Assembly: GCF_030397575.1 (NCBI RefSeq)
Contig: NZ_JAPNXS010000014.1
Span: forward strand, 1 to 64,000
Length of the DNA stretch: 64,000 nt
From: Psychromonas sp. 14N.309.X.WAT.B.A12
GTDB taxonomy: Bacteria > Pseudomonadota > Gammaproteobacteria > Enterobacterales > Psychromonadaceae
Direction of reading: 5' to 3'
The translations under genes were made by a program, and so were the position numbers. Positions 1 through 13,106 of the stretch are shown here, in pieces. Positions within the stretch are counted from its first letter, which is position 1; every line of letters starts with the position of its first letter. The notes beneath the pieces are model-generated. The model made no database searches and was not told the DNA's origin. It worked only from the letters and a program-made list of their open reading frames with translations.

Positions 1-27
1 AGAGCGTGCCTTTCGGCTAGGCGGCGT

Positions 28-192
28 ATATTACGCGCCTTTCAAACAATGTCAACGTTAATTTTCAACTTTATTTCGAAGCGAACTTCGAAGCGTTTAC
101 TGCGTTTATTTTGTTCTCAAACTCGCTGGGTAACTTGCGTTCCGTCCCGTGTCTGTGGGGTCGCATTATAGGGATTAAGATCACATTGGCAA
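28..192 (-). promoter_or_regulatory. Tandem rRNA operon promoters (rrn P1 and P2) reading out of the left edge
   Basis: Read on the minus strand there are two strong sigma-70 promoters in tandem. The distal one has TTGCCA (187-192), a 16-bp spacer and TATAAT (165-170), followed by a GC-rich discriminator (GCGACCCC). The proximal one has TTGACA (50-55), a 16-bp spacer and TAATAT (28-33), again followed by GC-rich sequence (ACGCCGCC). Both the 16-bp spacing and the GC-rich discriminators are typical of stringently controlled rRNA promoters. The last bases of the window on this strand, GCTCT, fit the beginning of the boxA antitermination element that precedes 16S rRNA. AT-rich sequence at about 193-240 may be an UP element. 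The 16S gene itself is outside the window, so the assignment is by promoter architecture only. Confidence 0.8.
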
Positions 193-354
193 GCGTTTAT
201 TAACGTTTTTTTTGAATTTAAGTTTGAATGATTATTTAGCGAACAACTTGGGGGATTTTCATACTAATTTATCCATTTTTATGGTCTTTAACTGGTTATA
301 ATGATGCCTTTCATAATTGGGTTCATTTTTGTTTATATAGTGGAGACTTACATA

Positions 355-819
355 ATGAGTAATATCGATATATTAGTAGGAAGTACGTTAGGCGCTACTG
401 AGTATGTTGCAGAGGCAACGCAACCTATTTTGGAAAAGGCTGGATTTACCACAGAAATACACTTTATACCTAATATAGAAGTATTAGATGTTACTTCTGA
501 ACAATTATGGTTAATTTGCATTTCTACACATGGTGCAGGAGATTATCCAGATAACTTTAAAGTATTTGCAAACCAAATAGACCAATTAGATAAACAGGCG
601 CTTACTAATATACGTTTTGGTTTAGTTGGTGTTGGTGATTCGAATTACGATACTTATTGTTATGCAGCAAAAAAATTGGATCTATTATTAATAGCAAAAG
701 GAGCATCGCGTATTGGAGAGTTATTCACCATTGATGTAGTTGAATCTCCTATTCCAGAAGATAAGGTCATAGACTGGATCCCAACTTGGATAAAAGATCT
801 TAATAATTCTGCAAATTAA
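355..819 (+). CDS. mioC: MioC, flavodoxin-like FMN-binding protein
   Basis: This is a short-chain flavodoxin-type protein of 154 residues, close to E. coli MioC (147). FMN-phosphate loop residues are seen at 9-20 (GSTLGATEYVAE), a second loop at 57-67 (STHGAGDYPDN) and a third at 92-102 (GVGDSNYDTYC). MioC proteins bind FMN and have been linked to biotin synthase activity in vitro; the physiological role is not settled. I chose the ATG at 355, preceded by TGGAG, over the in-frame ATG at 301, which adds 18 hydrophobic residues absent from the family. It is divergent from the rRNA promoters and lies directly left of oriC, the same position as in E. coli and Vibrio. Confidence 0.93.
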   Translation: MSNIDILVGSTLGATEYVAEATQPILEKAGFTTEIHFIPNIEVLDVTSEQLWLICISTHGAGDYPDNFKVFANQIDQLDKQALTNIRFGLVGVGDSNYDTYCYAAKKLDLLLIAKGASRIGELFTIDVVESPIPEDKVIDWIPTWIKDLNNSAN

Positions 820-1190
820 TTTGTAAGTTACCCACAAGCTTCTGTGCATAATCCATTTATAACTCTTGAATTAGTTTTGTGTAATCGCTTTATAATAATG
901 TGTATAAAAAGGCCTGTGTATAAAGGCTTTTTCTATACTCAGGTTGATCGCATTAAGATCCCTTATTATGCACACGATCGGATCTCTTTTAAGATCCTGA
1001 TCTTTAATCAGATATAAGTGTTTTACACAGATCTTGCTTTGCTTAATAAGTGTAGTAATAAAAGATCTTTAAAGATCTATATATAATACTAATACTATTC
1101 TTTTGCTATTAAATCCGCTCTTCGCTTTCCTTTATTTTTTAAAAGAGTAAAATCCTGCTTTAAATTTTATATAGCTGTATTTGGAATATT
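820..1190. other. oriC: Chromosomal replication origin (oriC)
   Basis: The mioC-mnmG intergenic region has the layout of an enterobacterial or Vibrio oriC. Exact DnaA-box matches (TTATNCACA) are at 843-851, 899-907 and 915-923 on the minus strand and 966-974 on the plus strand, with near matches at 828-836 and 1021-1029. Nine GATC Dam/SeqA sites start at 946, 957, 976, 981, 993, 999, 1030, 1064 and 1074. To the mnmG side lies a very AT-rich stretch (about 1055-1165), the expected unwinding element, in the same orientation relative to mnmG as in E. coli. No long ORF is present. Function is inferred from motif density and synteny. Confidence 0.9.
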
Positions 1191-3080
1191 ATGATTTACC
1201 ATGAACATTTTGACGTTATCGTAGTTGGCGGTGGCCATGCAGGCACAGAAGCTGCTGCTGCACCTGCTAGAATGGGATTAAAAACCCTATTATTAACTCA
1301 CAATATTGAAACGTTAGGTCAGATGTCATGTAACCCTGCCATCGGTGGTATCGGTAAAGGACATCTTGTAAAAGAGATTGATGCTTTAGGTGGCTTAATG
1401 GCTTCGGCTATCGATAAGGGTGGTATTCAATTCAGAACACTTAATTCAAGTAAGGGACCTGCTGTTCGTGCTACAAGAGCACAAGCGGATCGTCTTCTGT
1501 ACAAAGCAGCTATTCGTGAAAAATTAGAGAACCAAGAAAACCTCAAGATTTTCCAACAAGAAGTGGAAGATCTAATTATTGAAAATGATCGCGTTACTGG
1601 TGTAATCACTAAAATGGGTGTGCGTTTTTCAGCTAAAACTGTTGTTTTGACTGTGGGTACATTCTTAAATGGTTTGATTCATATTGGTATGAAGAATTAT
1701 AGCGGTGGTCGAGCGGGTGATCCTGCTTCAGTTACTTTATCTGATCGTTTAAAAGAAATGCCTTTACGTATGGGACGTCTTAAAACTGGTACACCTGCTC
1801 GTATTGATGCTCGTAGCATCGATTTTTCTGAACTAGAAGTGCAACATGGTGATAATCCTACTCCTGTATTCTCTTTCCTAGGGAGTCGTGAAGAACACCC
1901 ACGTCAAATACCATGTTATATCACCCATACCAATGAGAAAACACATGATATTATTCGTGAAAATCTTGATCGTAGCCCTATGTACTCAGGTGTTATTGAA
2001 GGTGTTGGACCACGTTATTGCCCTTCTATCGAAGATAAAATTATGCGTTTCGCAGATAAAAACTCTCATCAAATATTTGTTGAGCCTGAAGGGTTAACAA
2101 CACATGAAGTTTATCCGAACGGTATTTCTACAAGCTTGCCTTTTGATGTTCAACTTAAGTTTATTCAATCGATGAAAGGTTTTGAAAACGCGTTTGTTAC
2201 TCGTCCAGGTTACGCTATTGAATATGATTATTTTGATCCTCGAGATCTAAAATCAACCTTAGAAAGCAAATATATCAATGGTTTATTCTTTGCAGGTCAG
2301 ATTAACGGTACAACCGGTTATGAAGAAGCTGGTGCGCAAGGTTTATTAGCCGGTATGAATGCAGGCTTACAAGTACAAGATAAAGAAGCTTGGGCACCCC
2401 GTCGTGATCAAGCATACATAGGGGTTTTAGTTGATGACCTATCTACTTTAGGTACTAAAGAACCTTACCGTATGTTCACTAGTCGTGCTGAATATCGTTT
2501 ATTGTTACGTGAAGATAATGCCGATACTCGTTTAACTGAAAAAGGCCGTGAATTAGGCCTCGTTGATGACGTCCGTTGGAAAGCTTTCAGTGAAAAGCAA
2601 GAATCGGTAGAAAAAGAGTTACAACGTTTAAAAACGCATTGGGTAAACCCAGGTTCAACCAATGCAGAGCAAATTAATTCACTTTTGAAGACTCCAATGC
2701 AACGTGAAAGCACGTTAGAAGCAATGATACGTCGTCCTGAAGTGGATTATGAAACATTAATGAAAGTAGAAGGCCTTGGTCCTGCTATCGAAGATCCAAT
2801 TGCAGCAGAGCAAGTTGAGATTAAGATCAAATATCAAGGTTATATTGATCGCCAGCTAGATGAAATTGCTAAGCTGAAGCGCCATGAAGATACGGTATTA
2901 CCACGTGATCTTGATTATTCAGAGATCAAAGGCTTATCAAATGAAGTTACAGCTAAGTTGAATGATATTAAACCTGAAAGTATTGGCCAGGCATCTCGAG
3001 TATCAGGCATAACGCCTGCGGCTATTTCAATTTTGCTTATTCATCTGAAAAAGAGCGGCGTGCGTCGTAAGGCAGTCTAA
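1191..3080 (+). CDS. mnmG: tRNA uridine-5-carboxymethylaminomethyl modification enzyme MnmG (GidA)
   Basis: With MnmE this FAD enzyme installs the carboxymethylaminomethyl group at C5 of the wobble uridine of several tRNAs. The protein has 629 residues, the same length as E. coli MnmG. The dinucleotide-binding motif GGGHAGTE is at residues 13-20 and the conserved [11 protein letters not shown] stretch at about 47-57. The ATG at 1191 follows oriC directly. Its stop codon overlaps the rsmG start by one base (TAATG), which indicates translational coupling. The partner gene mnmE is also in this window at about 30 kb. Assignment is secure. Confidence 0.97.
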   Translation: MIYHEHFDVIVVGGGHAGTEAAAAPARMGLKTLLLTHNIETLGQMSCNPAIGGIGKGHLVKEIDALGGLMASAIDKGGIQFRTLNSSKGPAVRATRAQADRLLYKAAIREKLENQENLKIFQQEVEDLIIENDRVTGVITKMGVRFSAKTVVLTVGTFLNGLIHIGMKNYSGGRAGDPASVTLSDRLKEMPLRMGRLKTGTPARIDARSIDFSELEVQHGDNPTPVFSFLGSREEHPRQIPCYITHTNEKTHDIIRENLDRSPMYSGVIEGVGPRYCPSIEDKIMRFADKNSHQIFVEPEGLTTHEVYPNGISTSLPFDVQLKFIQSMKGFENAFVTRPGYAIEYDYFDPRDLKSTLESKYINGLFFAGQINGTTGYEEAGAQGLLAGMNAGLQVQDKEAWAPRRDQAYIGVLVDDLSTLGTKEPYRMFTSRAEYRLLLREDNADTRLTEKGRELGLVDDVRWKAFSEKQESVEKELQRLKTHWVNPGSTNAEQINSLLKTPMQRESTLEAMIRRPEVDYETLMKVEGLGPAIEDPIAAEQVEIKIKYQGYIDRQLDEIAKLKRHEDTVLPRDLDYSEIKGLSNEVTAKLNDIKPESIGQASRVSGITPAAISILLIHLKKSGVRRKAV

Positions 3081-3706
3081 TGAGTTTACGTACTGAATTA
3101 GATGCTTTATTGGCACAAACAAGTTTAAATATCAGTGAACAACAAACAACACAATTAGTGCAACTAGTAGAACTATTAGCAAAGTGGAATAAAGCTTATA
3201 ACCTGACTTCGGTGCGCGATCCTTCACAAATGTTAGTGAAACATATTATGGACAGCATTGTCGTATCTCCGCATCTATCGGGTAATAGTTTTATTGATGT
3301 TGGAACGGGTCCTGGTTTACCGGGTCTACCTCTGGCGATTTTAAATCCAGATAAACAGTTTGTGTTATTAGATAGTTTAGGTAAAAGATTACGTTTTATA
3401 AGACAAGCTATTTTAAGCTTAGGTCTAAAAAACGTTGAAATAGTACAAAGTCGTGTTGAAGAGTTTCAACCAGAGCAAGGGTTTGACTGTGTGTTAAGTC
3501 GTGCTTTTGCTTCATTAGAAGATATGTTGTCTTGGTGTCATCATTTACCCAACGAAAATGGGCATTTTTTAGCACTAAAAGGACAATATCCTGAATCTGA
3601 GATCACTCATTTAGATTCTAAATTTGAATTTATAGAGTCAGTTACCTTACAAGTCCCACAATTAGATGGTGAACGCTGTTTAGTAAAAGTTAAGCGTGTA
3701 TCGTAG
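3080..3706 (+). CDS. rsmG: 16S rRNA (guanine527-N7)-methyltransferase RsmG (GidB)
   Basis: RsmG methylates N7 of G527 in the 530 loop of 16S rRNA using S-adenosylmethionine; loss of the enzyme is known to give low-level streptomycin resistance in several bacteria. The protein has 208 residues, as in E. coli (207). The SAM-binding motif [10 protein letters not shown] is at about residues 73-82, preceded by the conserved KHIMDS at about 54-59. The ATG overlaps the mnmG stop by one base. The next gene, parA, starts 28 bases downstream, so mnmG-rsmG-parA-parB may be one transcript. Confidence 0.96.
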   Translation: MSLRTELDALLAQTSLNISEQQTTQLVQLVELLAKWNKAYNLTSVRDPSQMLVKHIMDSIVVSPHLSGNSFIDVGTGPGLPGLPLAILNPDKQFVLLDSLGKRLRFIRQAILSLGLKNVEIVQSRVEEFQPEQGFDCVLSRAFASLEDMLSWCHHLPNENGHFLALKGQYPESEITHLDSKFEFIESVTLQVPQLDGERCLVKVKRVS

Positions 3707-3733
3707 TGACTATAATTTTTTAGGTAGGTATTT

Positions 3734-4540
3734 GTGGGTAAAATAATAGCAATTGCAAATCAAAAAGGTGGCGTAGGTAAAACAACTACGTGCGTCAATT
3801 TAGCTGCTTCAATGGCGGCGACGAAACGTAAAGTATTAATTATTGATCTTGACCCGCAAGGCAATGCAACCATGGGTAGTGGTATCGATAAATATGAAGT
3901 TGCCCATACTGCCTATGATCTATTGATCGACGAACTACCGCTTGCTGATGTTGTAGAAACTGAAACCAGTGGTGGTTTTCACTTAGTTGCTGCAAATAGT
4001 GATGTAACAGCTGCTGAAGTTAAGTTAATGACTTTTTTCGCTCGTGAAACACGGTTAAGAACTGCTTTAGAAGGCGCTAGAGACGTTTATGATTATATTT
4101 TCATAGACTGCCCTCCTTCGTTAAATATGTTAACTGTTAATGCGATGACAGCAGCTGATTCAGTATTAGTGCCTATGCAGTGCGAGTACTACGCTCTAGA
4201 AGGCCTAACTGCGCTTATTGATACGATCAGCAAATTAACAGCCGTGGTTAATGCGGATCTTAAGGTTGAAGGGATCTTACGTACTATGTACGATCCACGT
4301 AATCGCTTATCAAGTGATGTATCAGATCAGCTTAAAAAGCATTTTGGCGACAAAGTTTACAGAACAATTATCCCACGTAATATTCGTTTAGCTGAAGCAC
4401 CAAGTTTTAGTAAGCCTGTTATGTTTTATGATAAAAGCTCAACAGGAGCAAGAGCTTACCTATCTTTAGCTGGGGAAATATTGAGACGAGAAGAGCAATC
4501 TATTAGTACAGATCAGGAAGTCATTGAAGATGCTAAGTAA
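3734..4540 (+). CDS. parA: Chromosome-partitioning ATPase ParA (Soj)
   Basis: This is a deviant-Walker ATPase that works with ParB-parS to segregate the origin region. The protein has 268 residues, with the Walker A motif KGGVGKTT at 11-18, the Walker A' region DLDPQGNA at 38-45 and a Walker B-like FIDCPPS near 125-131. It lacks the extra N-terminal HTH found in plasmid ParA proteins of the type Ia class, as expected for a chromosomal protein. The start is GTG at 3734, preceded by TAGGTAGG. It overlaps parB by 11 bases if parB starts at its ATG (4530). Its DNA targets are expected at the four parS sites at 17.1-23.3 kb. Confidence 0.95.
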   Translation: MGKIIAIANQKGGVGKTTTCVNLAASMAATKRKVLIIDLDPQGNATMGSGIDKYEVAHTAYDLLIDELPLADVVETETSGGFHLVAANSDVTAAEVKLMTFFARETRLRTALEGARDVYDYIFIDCPPSLNMLTVNAMTAADSVLVPMQCEYYALEGLTALIDTISKLTAVVNADLKVEGILRTMYDPRNRLSSDVSDQLKKHFGDKVYRTIIPRNIRLAEAPSFSKPVMFYDKSSTGARAYLSLAGEILRREEQSISTDQEVIEDAK

Positions 4541-5438
4541 AAAAAGAGGGTTAGGTAAAGGGTTAGATTCTTTGTTAAGTAGCAGTACTGTTACGCGTAA
4601 TAAACAAGTTTCACACGATATCCATGCTGAAAAGACACAGCAACTGGTGAGTAATGAGCAAGGCGCTTTACAGGATCTTGATATTAATCAGTTGCAAGTG
4701 GGAAAATATCAACCTCGTCGAGATATGGCTTCTGATGCTTTGCAAGAATTAGCAAATTCTATTCATGCTCAAGGCATTATTCAACCCTTAGTAGTTCGTG
4801 AGACCGGTCATCAAAAATATGAGATTATAGCAGGTGAACGTCGTTGGCGTGCTGCTAAAATTGTCGGCTTATCGTCTATTCCTTGTTTGATTAAAAACGT
4901 TGAAGATGATGCAGCAATCGCGATTGCTCTTATCGAAAACATTCAACGTGAAAACCTTAATGCCATGGAAGAAGCTATCGCATTAAAACGTATTGTTGAT
5001 GAGTTTGAATTAACCCATCAAGAAGTCGCGAAAGCAGTCGGTAAATCACGCACTGCAGTGAGCAATTTGTTACGTCTAAATCACCTTAATCAAGATGTGC
5101 AATTATTGCTAGAGCATGGTGACTTAGAAATGGGCCACGCTAGAGCATTATTAGCTTGTGAAGGTGAGTTACAATCAGAGCTTGCAAAAAGTGTGGTAAG
5201 CAAAGCATTGAGCGTACGTGATACTGAAAAATTAGTAAAACAAGCGCAAGCGCCAGAGAAAGTGAAAACTCCCCCTTCAGTTTGTCCAAAAACTGAGTCA
5301 TTAGTTACAACTTTAGAAAATAAATTCGGCCTCAAAGTTACTGCTAAAAATAGTCAAAATGGTCGAGGAAAATTGGTTATAGATTACACTTCTATTACTG
5401 ACTTAGATGCATTGATCACATTAATTGAAAAAAGTTAA
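4530..5438 (+). CDS. parB: Chromosome-partitioning protein ParB (Spo0J)
   Basis: ParB binds parS and spreads as a CTP-dependent clamp. The CTP-binding core is visible as GERRWRA at about residues 102-108 and ENIQREN at 136-142, followed by the HTH region ([17 protein letters not shown]) at about 161-177 and a C-terminal dimerisation part. The N-terminus has the conserved [13 protein letters not shown] box, thought to contact ParA. I prefer the ATG at 4530, with AGGAAG nine bases upstream, over the TTG at 4524; this gives 302 residues. It follows parA in the same operon. Confidence 0.95.
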   Translation: MLSKKRGLGKGLDSLLSSSTVTRNKQVSHDIHAEKTQQLVSNEQGALQDLDINQLQVGKYQPRRDMASDALQELANSIHAQGIIQPLVVRETGHQKYEIIAGERRWRAAKIVGLSSIPCLIKNVEDDAAIAIALIENIQRENLNAMEEAIALKRIVDEFELTHQEVAKAVGKSRTAVSNLLRLNHLNQDVQLLLEHGDLEMGHARALLACEGELQSELAKSVVSKALSVRDTEKLVKQAQAPEKVKTPPSVCPKTESLVTTLENKFGLKVTAKNSQNGRGKLVIDYTSITDLDALITLIEKS

Positions 5439-5544
5439 TCGATCTTAGCCATTATTAATCTGAATCAAATTCGAATTAAGCCATTTACTAGTAATATAAC
5501 CAAATAAACTAGCAGACCTGTTGTCTTCTAATTCAATGGTTATA

Positions 5545-5572
5545 TTGCATTGAATGGCTTTGTCGGTATAAT
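5545..5572 (+). promoter_or_regulatory. Probable sigma-70 promoter of the atp operon
   Basis: TTGCAT at 5545-5550 and a perfect TATAAT at 5567-5572 are separated by 16 bases. They lie 86 bases upstream of the atpI start, in the only non-coding stretch between parB and atpI. Placement and the consensus -10 element support it; the start site is not proven. Confidence 0.6.
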
Positions 5573-5657
5573 TTGCGCAGGTTTTAGCTTGTAGGAAAAG
5601 TCTGGTTGAATAAATCATTTTTCTATACTTCAAGTTAGCTAGTAAAGGGAAATCAAA

Positions 5658-6852
<1,195 letters not shown>

Positions 6853-6890
6853 TTATTTGGGTATAACATTAATATTTACTTTTTAAGTAA

Positions 6891-7196
<306 letters not shown>

Positions 7197-7235
7197 TAAC
7201 GGATCCTAATTAACTTAATTAACTAAGGAGCTGTT

Positions 7236-7706
7236 ATGAATATAAATGCAACCCTAATTGGCCAAGCAATCGCATTTGCGATATTTGTTTGGTTCTGCAT
7301 GAAGTACGTGTGGCCACCACTTTTAGATGCGATTGAAGCGCGTCAAAAGAAAATTGCGGATGGTTTAACTCAAGCTGAACGTGCAGGAAAAGATCTAGAA
7401 CTTGCGCAAGCTAAAGCAGCTGAAAAGCTGAAAGAAGCTAAAGCACAAGCAGCAGAAATAATTGATCAAGCTAATAAGCGTCGTACACAAATTGTTGAAG
7501 AAGCTAAAAGCGAAGGTGAAGCTGAGCGCAGTAAAATTATTGCTCAAGGTGAAGCTGAAGTAGAAGCTGAGCGTAACCGTGCTCGTGAAGAGTTACGTCA
7601 ACAAGTTGCTACGTTAGCGATAGCTGGTGCTGAGAAAATCATTAAGCGTTCTATCGATAAAGAAGCGAACAGCGATATTATTGATAAATTAGTTGCTGAA
7701 CTATAA
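7236..7706 (+). CDS. atpF: F1Fo ATP synthase subunit b
   Basis: Subunit b is the peripheral stalk. The protein has 156 residues, the same as E. coli, with one N-terminal membrane helix (about 5-25), then a long Ala/Glu/Lys-rich coiled coil (about 30-140) that dimerises and reaches up to the delta subunit. AAGGAG lies upstream of the ATG. It is 11 bases before atpH. Confidence 0.97.
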   Translation: MNINATLIGQAIAFAIFVWFCMKYVWPPLLDAIEARQKKIADGLTQAERAGKDLELAQAKAAEKLKEAKAQAAEIIDQANKRRTQIVEEAKSEGEAERSKIIAQGEAEVEAERNRAREELRQQVATLAIAGAEKIIKRSIDKEANSDIIDKLVAEL

Positions 7707-7717
7707 GGAGCTAGCTT

Positions 7718-8251
7718 ATGTCTGAATTGACTACTGTAGCTCGTCCTTATTCAAGAGCCGCTTTTGAATTTGCTGTGAGTAATAACAACATTGAAGCTTG
7801 GTCTGCAATGCTGTTTTTTGCCTCTGAAGTTGCACAAAATGCAACCATGGCAAATGTATTAACACGCGATAAAGCACCACAAGAGTTAGCTGAACTGTTT
7901 ATTAATGTTTGTGGCGACCAACTCGATGAGAATGGTCAAAACTTTATTAAAGTATTAGCTGAAAATGGACGTTTGAGTGTTTTGCCTCGCGTTGCACAAC
8001 TTTTTGCTGATTTAGAAACAGAGTATAAAAAAGAGGTCGACGCTGATGTCGTTTCTGCTTATGCCCTTTCTAAAGAACAACAAAAAGAATTAAGTGTTTC
8101 GCTAGAAAAACGTCTCGCACGAAAAGTAAACCTAAATTGTAGTATTGATAAGTCATTAATTGCCGGAATGGTAATTACTGCTGGAGATTTAGTGATTGAT
8201 AGCACAGCTAGCGGTCAACTAACTCGTTTATCACATACTTTACAATCTTAA
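7718..8251 (+). CDS. atpH: F1Fo ATP synthase subunit delta
   Basis: Subunit delta connects the peripheral stalk to the top of the alpha3beta3 head. The protein has 177 residues, as in E. coli. The N-terminus (TVARPYSRAAFEFA) is the conserved helix that contacts alpha subunits, and the C-terminal LIAGMVITAGDLVIDSTASGQLTRL is the family signature that binds subunit b. Preceded by AAGGAG; atpA starts 12 bases after its stop. Confidence 0.97.
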   Translation: MSELTTVARPYSRAAFEFAVSNNNIEAWSAMLFFASEVAQNATMANVLTRDKAPQELAELFINVCGDQLDENGQNFIKVLAENGRLSVLPRVAQLFADLETEYKKEVDADVVSAYALSKEQQKELSVSLEKRLARKVNLNCSIDKSLIAGMVITAGDLVIDSTASGQLTRLSHTLQS

Positions 8252-8263
8252 TGGGAAGTTAGC

Positions 8264-9805
8264 ATGCAACTGAATTCCACTGAAATTAGCGATCTTATCA
8301 AGCAACGAATTGGACAATTCGAAGCGGTAAGCGAAGCGCGAAATGAAGGTACAATCGTTTCTGTAAGCGATGGTATTATTCGCATCAACGGCCTTGCTGA
8401 ATGTATGCAAGGTGAGATGATCGAACTGCCAAATGGTAGCTTTGCTATGGCACTTAACCTTGAGCGTGACTCGGTAGGTGCGGTAGTAATGGGACCTTAC
8501 CGTAACCTTAAAGAAGGTGAAAAGGTAAAATCAACTGGTCGTATTCTTGAAGTACCAGTAGGTAAAGGTCTTCTTGGTCGTGTTGTAAACACAATGGGTG
8601 AGCCAATTGATGGGAAAGGACCAATCGAAAACGATGGTTACTCTCCAATTGAAGTAATTGCACCAGGTGTAATCGATCGTAAATCAGTTGATCAACCAGT
8701 TCAAACTGGTTGGAAATCAATCGATTCAATGATTCCAATCGGTCGTGGTCAACGTGAACTTATCATTGGTGACCGTCAAGTAGGTAAAACTGCTATTGCA
8801 ATCGATGCAATCATTAACCAAAAATCAACAGGTTTATACTCAATCTACGTAGCAATTGGCCAAAAAGCGTCAACTATCGCTAACGTAGTACGTAAACTTG
8901 AAGAGCATGGCGCATTAGAAAATACTATCGTTGTTGTTGCATCTGCTTCTGAAGCTGCTGCACTACAATACCTAGCACCATATGCTGGTTGTTCAATGGG
9001 TGAATACTTCCGTGATCGCGGTGAAGATGCACTGATTGTATATGATGACCTTTCTAAGCAAGCTGTTGCTTACCGTCAAATTTCACTACTGCTTAAACGT
9101 CCACCTGGTCGTGAAGCATACCCTGGTGACGTTTTCTACCTTCACTCACGTCTACTTGAGCGTGCTTCTCGTGTAAGCGAGCACTACGTTGAAACATTTA
9201 CTAAAGGCGCAGTGAAAGGTAAAACTGGTTCATTAACAGCATTACCAATCATTGAGACACAAGCGGGCGATGTATCTGCATTCGTACCGACTAACGTAAT
9301 CTCTATTACTGATGGTCAGATCTTCTTAACAACTGAACTATTTAATAATGGTGTTCGTCCAGCTGTTGATCCAGGTATCTCTGTATCGCGTGTTGGTGGT
9401 TCTGCTCAGTGTAAAGTGATTAAGAAACTTTCTGGTGGTATCCGTACTGCACTAGCGCAATACCGTGAATTAGCGGCGTTTGCACAGTTCGCATCTGACT
9501 TAGATGAAGCAACTCGTAAACAGCTTGACCATGGTAAAAAAGTAACTGAATTAATGAAGCAGAAACAATATGCTCCAATGTCAGTTGTTGAACAAGCGTT
9601 GTCATTATTTGCTGCAGAGAAAGGCTTCTTAAATGATGTCGATGTTGAAAAAGTATTAGACTTTGAAGCATCTTTAATCTCTTACGCTAAAAATGAGCAT
9701 GCTGAGTTCTATGCTCAAATTAATGAAACTGGCGCTTACAGCAAAGAAATCGAAGGGCAATTCAAGGCTATCTTGGAATCTTTCGTTGCGACGCAAACCT
9801 GGTAA
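8264..9805 (+). CDS. atpA: F1Fo ATP synthase subunit alpha
   Basis: Subunit alpha carries the non-catalytic nucleotide sites of F1. The protein has 513 residues, as in E. coli. The P-loop GDRQVGKT is near residue 169-176 and the family signature [17 protein letters not shown] near 365-380. Codon use is strongly biased toward translationally preferred codons, as expected of a highly expressed gene. Confidence 0.98.
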   Translation: MQLNSTEISDLIKQRIGQFEAVSEARNEGTIVSVSDGIIRINGLAECMQGEMIELPNGSFAMALNLERDSVGAVVMGPYRNLKEGEKVKSTGRILEVPVGKGLLGRVVNTMGEPIDGKGPIENDGYSPIEVIAPGVIDRKSVDQPVQTGWKSIDSMIPIGRGQRELIIGDRQVGKTAIAIDAIINQKSTGLYSIYVAIGQKASTIANVVRKLEEHGALENTIVVVASASEAAALQYLAPYAGCSMGEYFRDRGEDALIVYDDLSKQAVAYRQISLLLKRPPGREAYPGDVFYLHSRLLERASRVSEHYVETFTKGAVKGKTGSLTALPIIETQAGDVSAFVPTNVISITDGQIFLTTELFNNGVRPAVDPGISVSRVGGSAQCKVIKKLSGGIRTALAQYRELAAFAQFASDLDEATRKQLDHGKKVTELMKQKQYAPMSVVEQALSLFAAEKGFLNDVDVEKVLDFEASLISYAKNEHAEFYAQINETGAYSKEIEGQFKAILESFVATQTW

Positions 9806-9853
9806 TTAATTAACAACAATTGTTGTTAATTAAGCATTAATTAGGAGTAAGAA

Positions 9854-10720
9854 ATGGCCGGCGATAAAGAAATTAGAAATAAGATCGCGAGTGTTAAAAA
9901 CACTCAAAAGATCACTGGTGCGATGGAAATGGTAGCTGCATCTAAGATGCGTCGTGCGCAACAGCGCATGGAAAGCAGTCTTTCTTATGCATCTACTATG
10001 CGCAAAGTGATCGGTCATATCGCACTAGGTAACTTGGAATACCATCACCCTTATCTTCAAGAACGTGAAGTTAAGCGTGTTGGTTACATTGTCATTTCAA
10101 GTGATCGTGGTTTATGTGGTGGTTTAAACATTAATTTGTTTAAACCGGTTATCCAAGAAATGAAAAAACACAGCGAAGCTGGTGTTGAAGTTGATTTAGC
10201 CGTTATTGGTTCTAAAGCAGCTAGTTTCTTTGGTGGCTTAGGCGCTAATATTGTTGCACAAGCAACAAGCTTAGGTGATGCACCAACCGTTGATGATTTA
10301 ATCGGTTCGGTAAAAATCATGTTAGACGCTTACGACGCAGGAAAACTTGATCGCTTGTATATAGTGAACAATAAATTCGTTAGTACCATGGTACAAGAAC
10401 CTACTGTCAGTCAATTATTACCTCTGCCTAAAGCAGAAAACGATGATGAAGTAGCTGCCCATCACTGGGATTACATTTACGAAGGTGACGCTAAAGATAT
10501 TTTAGACTCGTTATTAGTTCGTTATGTTGAATCTCAAGTGTATCAAGCGGTAGTTGAAAACTTAGCGTGTGAACAAGTTTCACGTATGGTTGCAATGAAA
10601 GCTGCAACAGATAACGCAAGTGACTTGATTGATGATTTACAACTTGTTGCCAATAAAGCACGTCAAGCTGCAATTACTCAGGAGCTTTCTGAGATTTGTG
10701 GTGGTGCGGCTGCGGTATAA
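9854..10720 (+). CDS. atpG: F1Fo ATP synthase subunit gamma
   Basis: Subunit gamma is the central rotor shaft. The protein has 288 residues (E. coli 287). The N-terminal helix begins with the conserved [20 protein letters not shown], and the C-terminal helix ends with [20 protein letters not shown], the family signature. TTAGGAG precedes the ATG. The 48-base gap after atpA contains an AT-rich inverted repeat (TTAATTAACAACAATTGTTGTTAATTAA spread over about 9804-9831) that may form a hairpin between the two genes. Confidence 0.97.
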   Translation: MAGDKEIRNKIASVKNTQKITGAMEMVAASKMRRAQQRMESSLSYASTMRKVIGHIALGNLEYHHPYLQEREVKRVGYIVISSDRGLCGGLNINLFKPVIQEMKKHSEAGVEVDLAVIGSKAASFFGGLGANIVAQATSLGDAPTVDDLIGSVKIMLDAYDAGKLDRLYIVNNKFVSTMVQEPTVSQLLPLPKAENDDEVAAHHWDYIYEGDAKDILDSLLVRYVESQVYQAVVENLACEQVSRMVAMKAATDNASDLIDDLQLVANKARQAAITQELSEICGGAAAV

Positions 10721-10726
10721 TTTTAA

Positions 10727-12148
<1,422 letters not shown>

Positions 12149-12163
12149 TAGCTGGAGGTAACT

Positions 12164-12583
12164 ATGGCTAAGGCAATGACCACACATTTAGATGTTGTAA
12201 GTGCAGAAAAATCACTCTTTTCAGGGTTGGTTGCTCACTTATCAGTATCTGGTCAAGAAGGTGAACTAGGCATTATGCATGGTCACACACCATTATTGAC
12301 ACCGATTAAGCCAGGAATGGTTCAATTAGTGAAACAAGATGGTGGCGAAGAAGTCATTTATATCTCAGGTGGTTTTCTTGAAGTACAGCCTGGTGGCGTT
12401 ACTGTTTTAGCTGATACTGCAATTCGTGGTCAAGATCTTGACCAAGCGAAAGCAGAAGAAGCTAAACGTGCTGCTGAAGCGCAAATGTCTAACCCTAATA
12501 AGGATATCGACTTTGCATTAGTAACGGCTCAACTTGCGCAAGCAGTTGCTCAGTTACGTGCTATTAAGTTAACACGTAAGTAG
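12164..12583 (+). CDS. atpC: F1Fo ATP synthase subunit epsilon
   Basis: Subunit epsilon belongs to the rotor base and can inhibit hydrolysis through its C-terminal helices. The protein has 139 residues (E. coli 139). The N-terminal beta-sandwich includes [19 protein letters not shown] (about 32-50), and two C-terminal helices follow from about 90. It is preceded by TGGAGG and is the last gene of the operon, followed by a strong terminator. Confidence 0.97.
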   Translation: MAKAMTTHLDVVSAEKSLFSGLVAHLSVSGQEGELGIMHGHTPLLTPIKPGMVQLVKQDGGEEVIYISGGFLEVQPGGVTVLADTAIRGQDLDQAKAEEAKRAAEAQMSNPNKDIDFALVTAQLAQAVAQLRAIKLTRK

Positions 12584-12600
12584 ATATTTACACTTTCATT

Positions 12601-12631
12601 AAAAAGGCGGCCTATGGGTCGCCTTTTTTTT
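12601..12631 (+). terminator. Rho-independent terminator of the atp operon
   Basis: AAAAAGGCG pairs with CGCCTTTTT around a short GC-containing loop and is followed by a run of eight T. It lies 18 bases after the atpC stop. Confidence 0.85.
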
Positions 12632-12816
12632 GCTTATTTTTCGGCTAAATAAATGTAAGTTATTTATTTTAAGACAGAAAACTTAGGTAATTTTATCTAA
12701 TCAAACTTAGTTTTTTTAAAATAGAGATTGAATTGAGGTTTTAAAATAAGTCGTGAGGGATATGTAAAAAGAGATTAATTATTAGAGTAGAAAAAGAAGC
12801 AGTAACTTATAAAATT

Positions 12817-12842
12817 AAAGCGCACTCTAGGAGTTACGCTTT
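12817..12842 (-). terminator. Possible terminator of the small YhfL-like lipoprotein gene
   Basis: An imperfect inverted repeat (AAAGCG outer arms) lies about 30 bases beyond the stop codon of the lipoprotein gene on the minus strand, followed there by AATTTTAT. The stem has mismatches, so support is moderate. Confidence 0.45.
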
Positions 12843-12870
12843 ATTTTTAATATCAGAAAGATATTAAATA

Positions 12871-13029
12871 TTATTCACCACATGCACCGATAGCAGCAGG
12901 AATAGATAGTTGTGGAACTAGTAGGTAGTCCATAGAACAATCTTTAGCACTGTTGTAAGTAGTACCAGTACAACCAGCAAGAAGAACAACGGCAACAGCA
13001 GCAACGGCGAATTTAGCGATAGATTTCAT
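12871..13029 (-). CDS. yhfL: Small YhfL-like (DUF4223) lipoprotein
   Basis: This ORF encodes only 52 residues. The protein begins MKSIAKFAVAAVAVVLLAGC: a short basic start, a hydrophobic stretch and a lipobox (LLAGC) with the lipidated Cys at 20. The mature part contains NSAKDCSMDYLLVPQ and ends IPAAIGACGE, which closely resembles E. coli YhfL (a small lipoprotein of unknown role with NCSYDYLL and GGCG motifs). An AAGGA ribosome-binding site lies just upstream of the ATG and a promoter (TTGACA, 16 bp, TATACA) at 13051-13078. It is predicted to be membrane-anchored in the periplasm; function unknown. Confidence 0.82.
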   Translation of the reverse strand: MKSIAKFAVAAVAVVLLAGCTGTTYNSAKDCSMDYLLVPQLSIPAAIGACGE

Positions 13030-13050
13030 AATGAGTCCTTATATTATATA

Positions 13051-13078
13051 TGTATATTAACAATCAATGTATTGTCAA
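13051..13078 (-). promoter_or_regulatory. Promoter of the YhfL-like lipoprotein gene
   Basis: On the minus strand TTGACA (13073-13078) and TATACA (13051-13056) are separated by 16 bases, about 22 bases upstream of the lipoprotein ATG, giving a very short leader. Confidence 0.6.
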
Positions 13079-13106
13079 CTGGACGCAAGATATCACAAAA
13101 AAAACC

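Noticed and set aside
5445-5633. 62-codon minus-strand ORF between parB and atpI
   Set aside because: It overlaps the probable atp promoter (TTGCAT/TATAAT at 5545-5572), has no ribosome-binding site or recognisable domain and its composition is like non-coding sequence.
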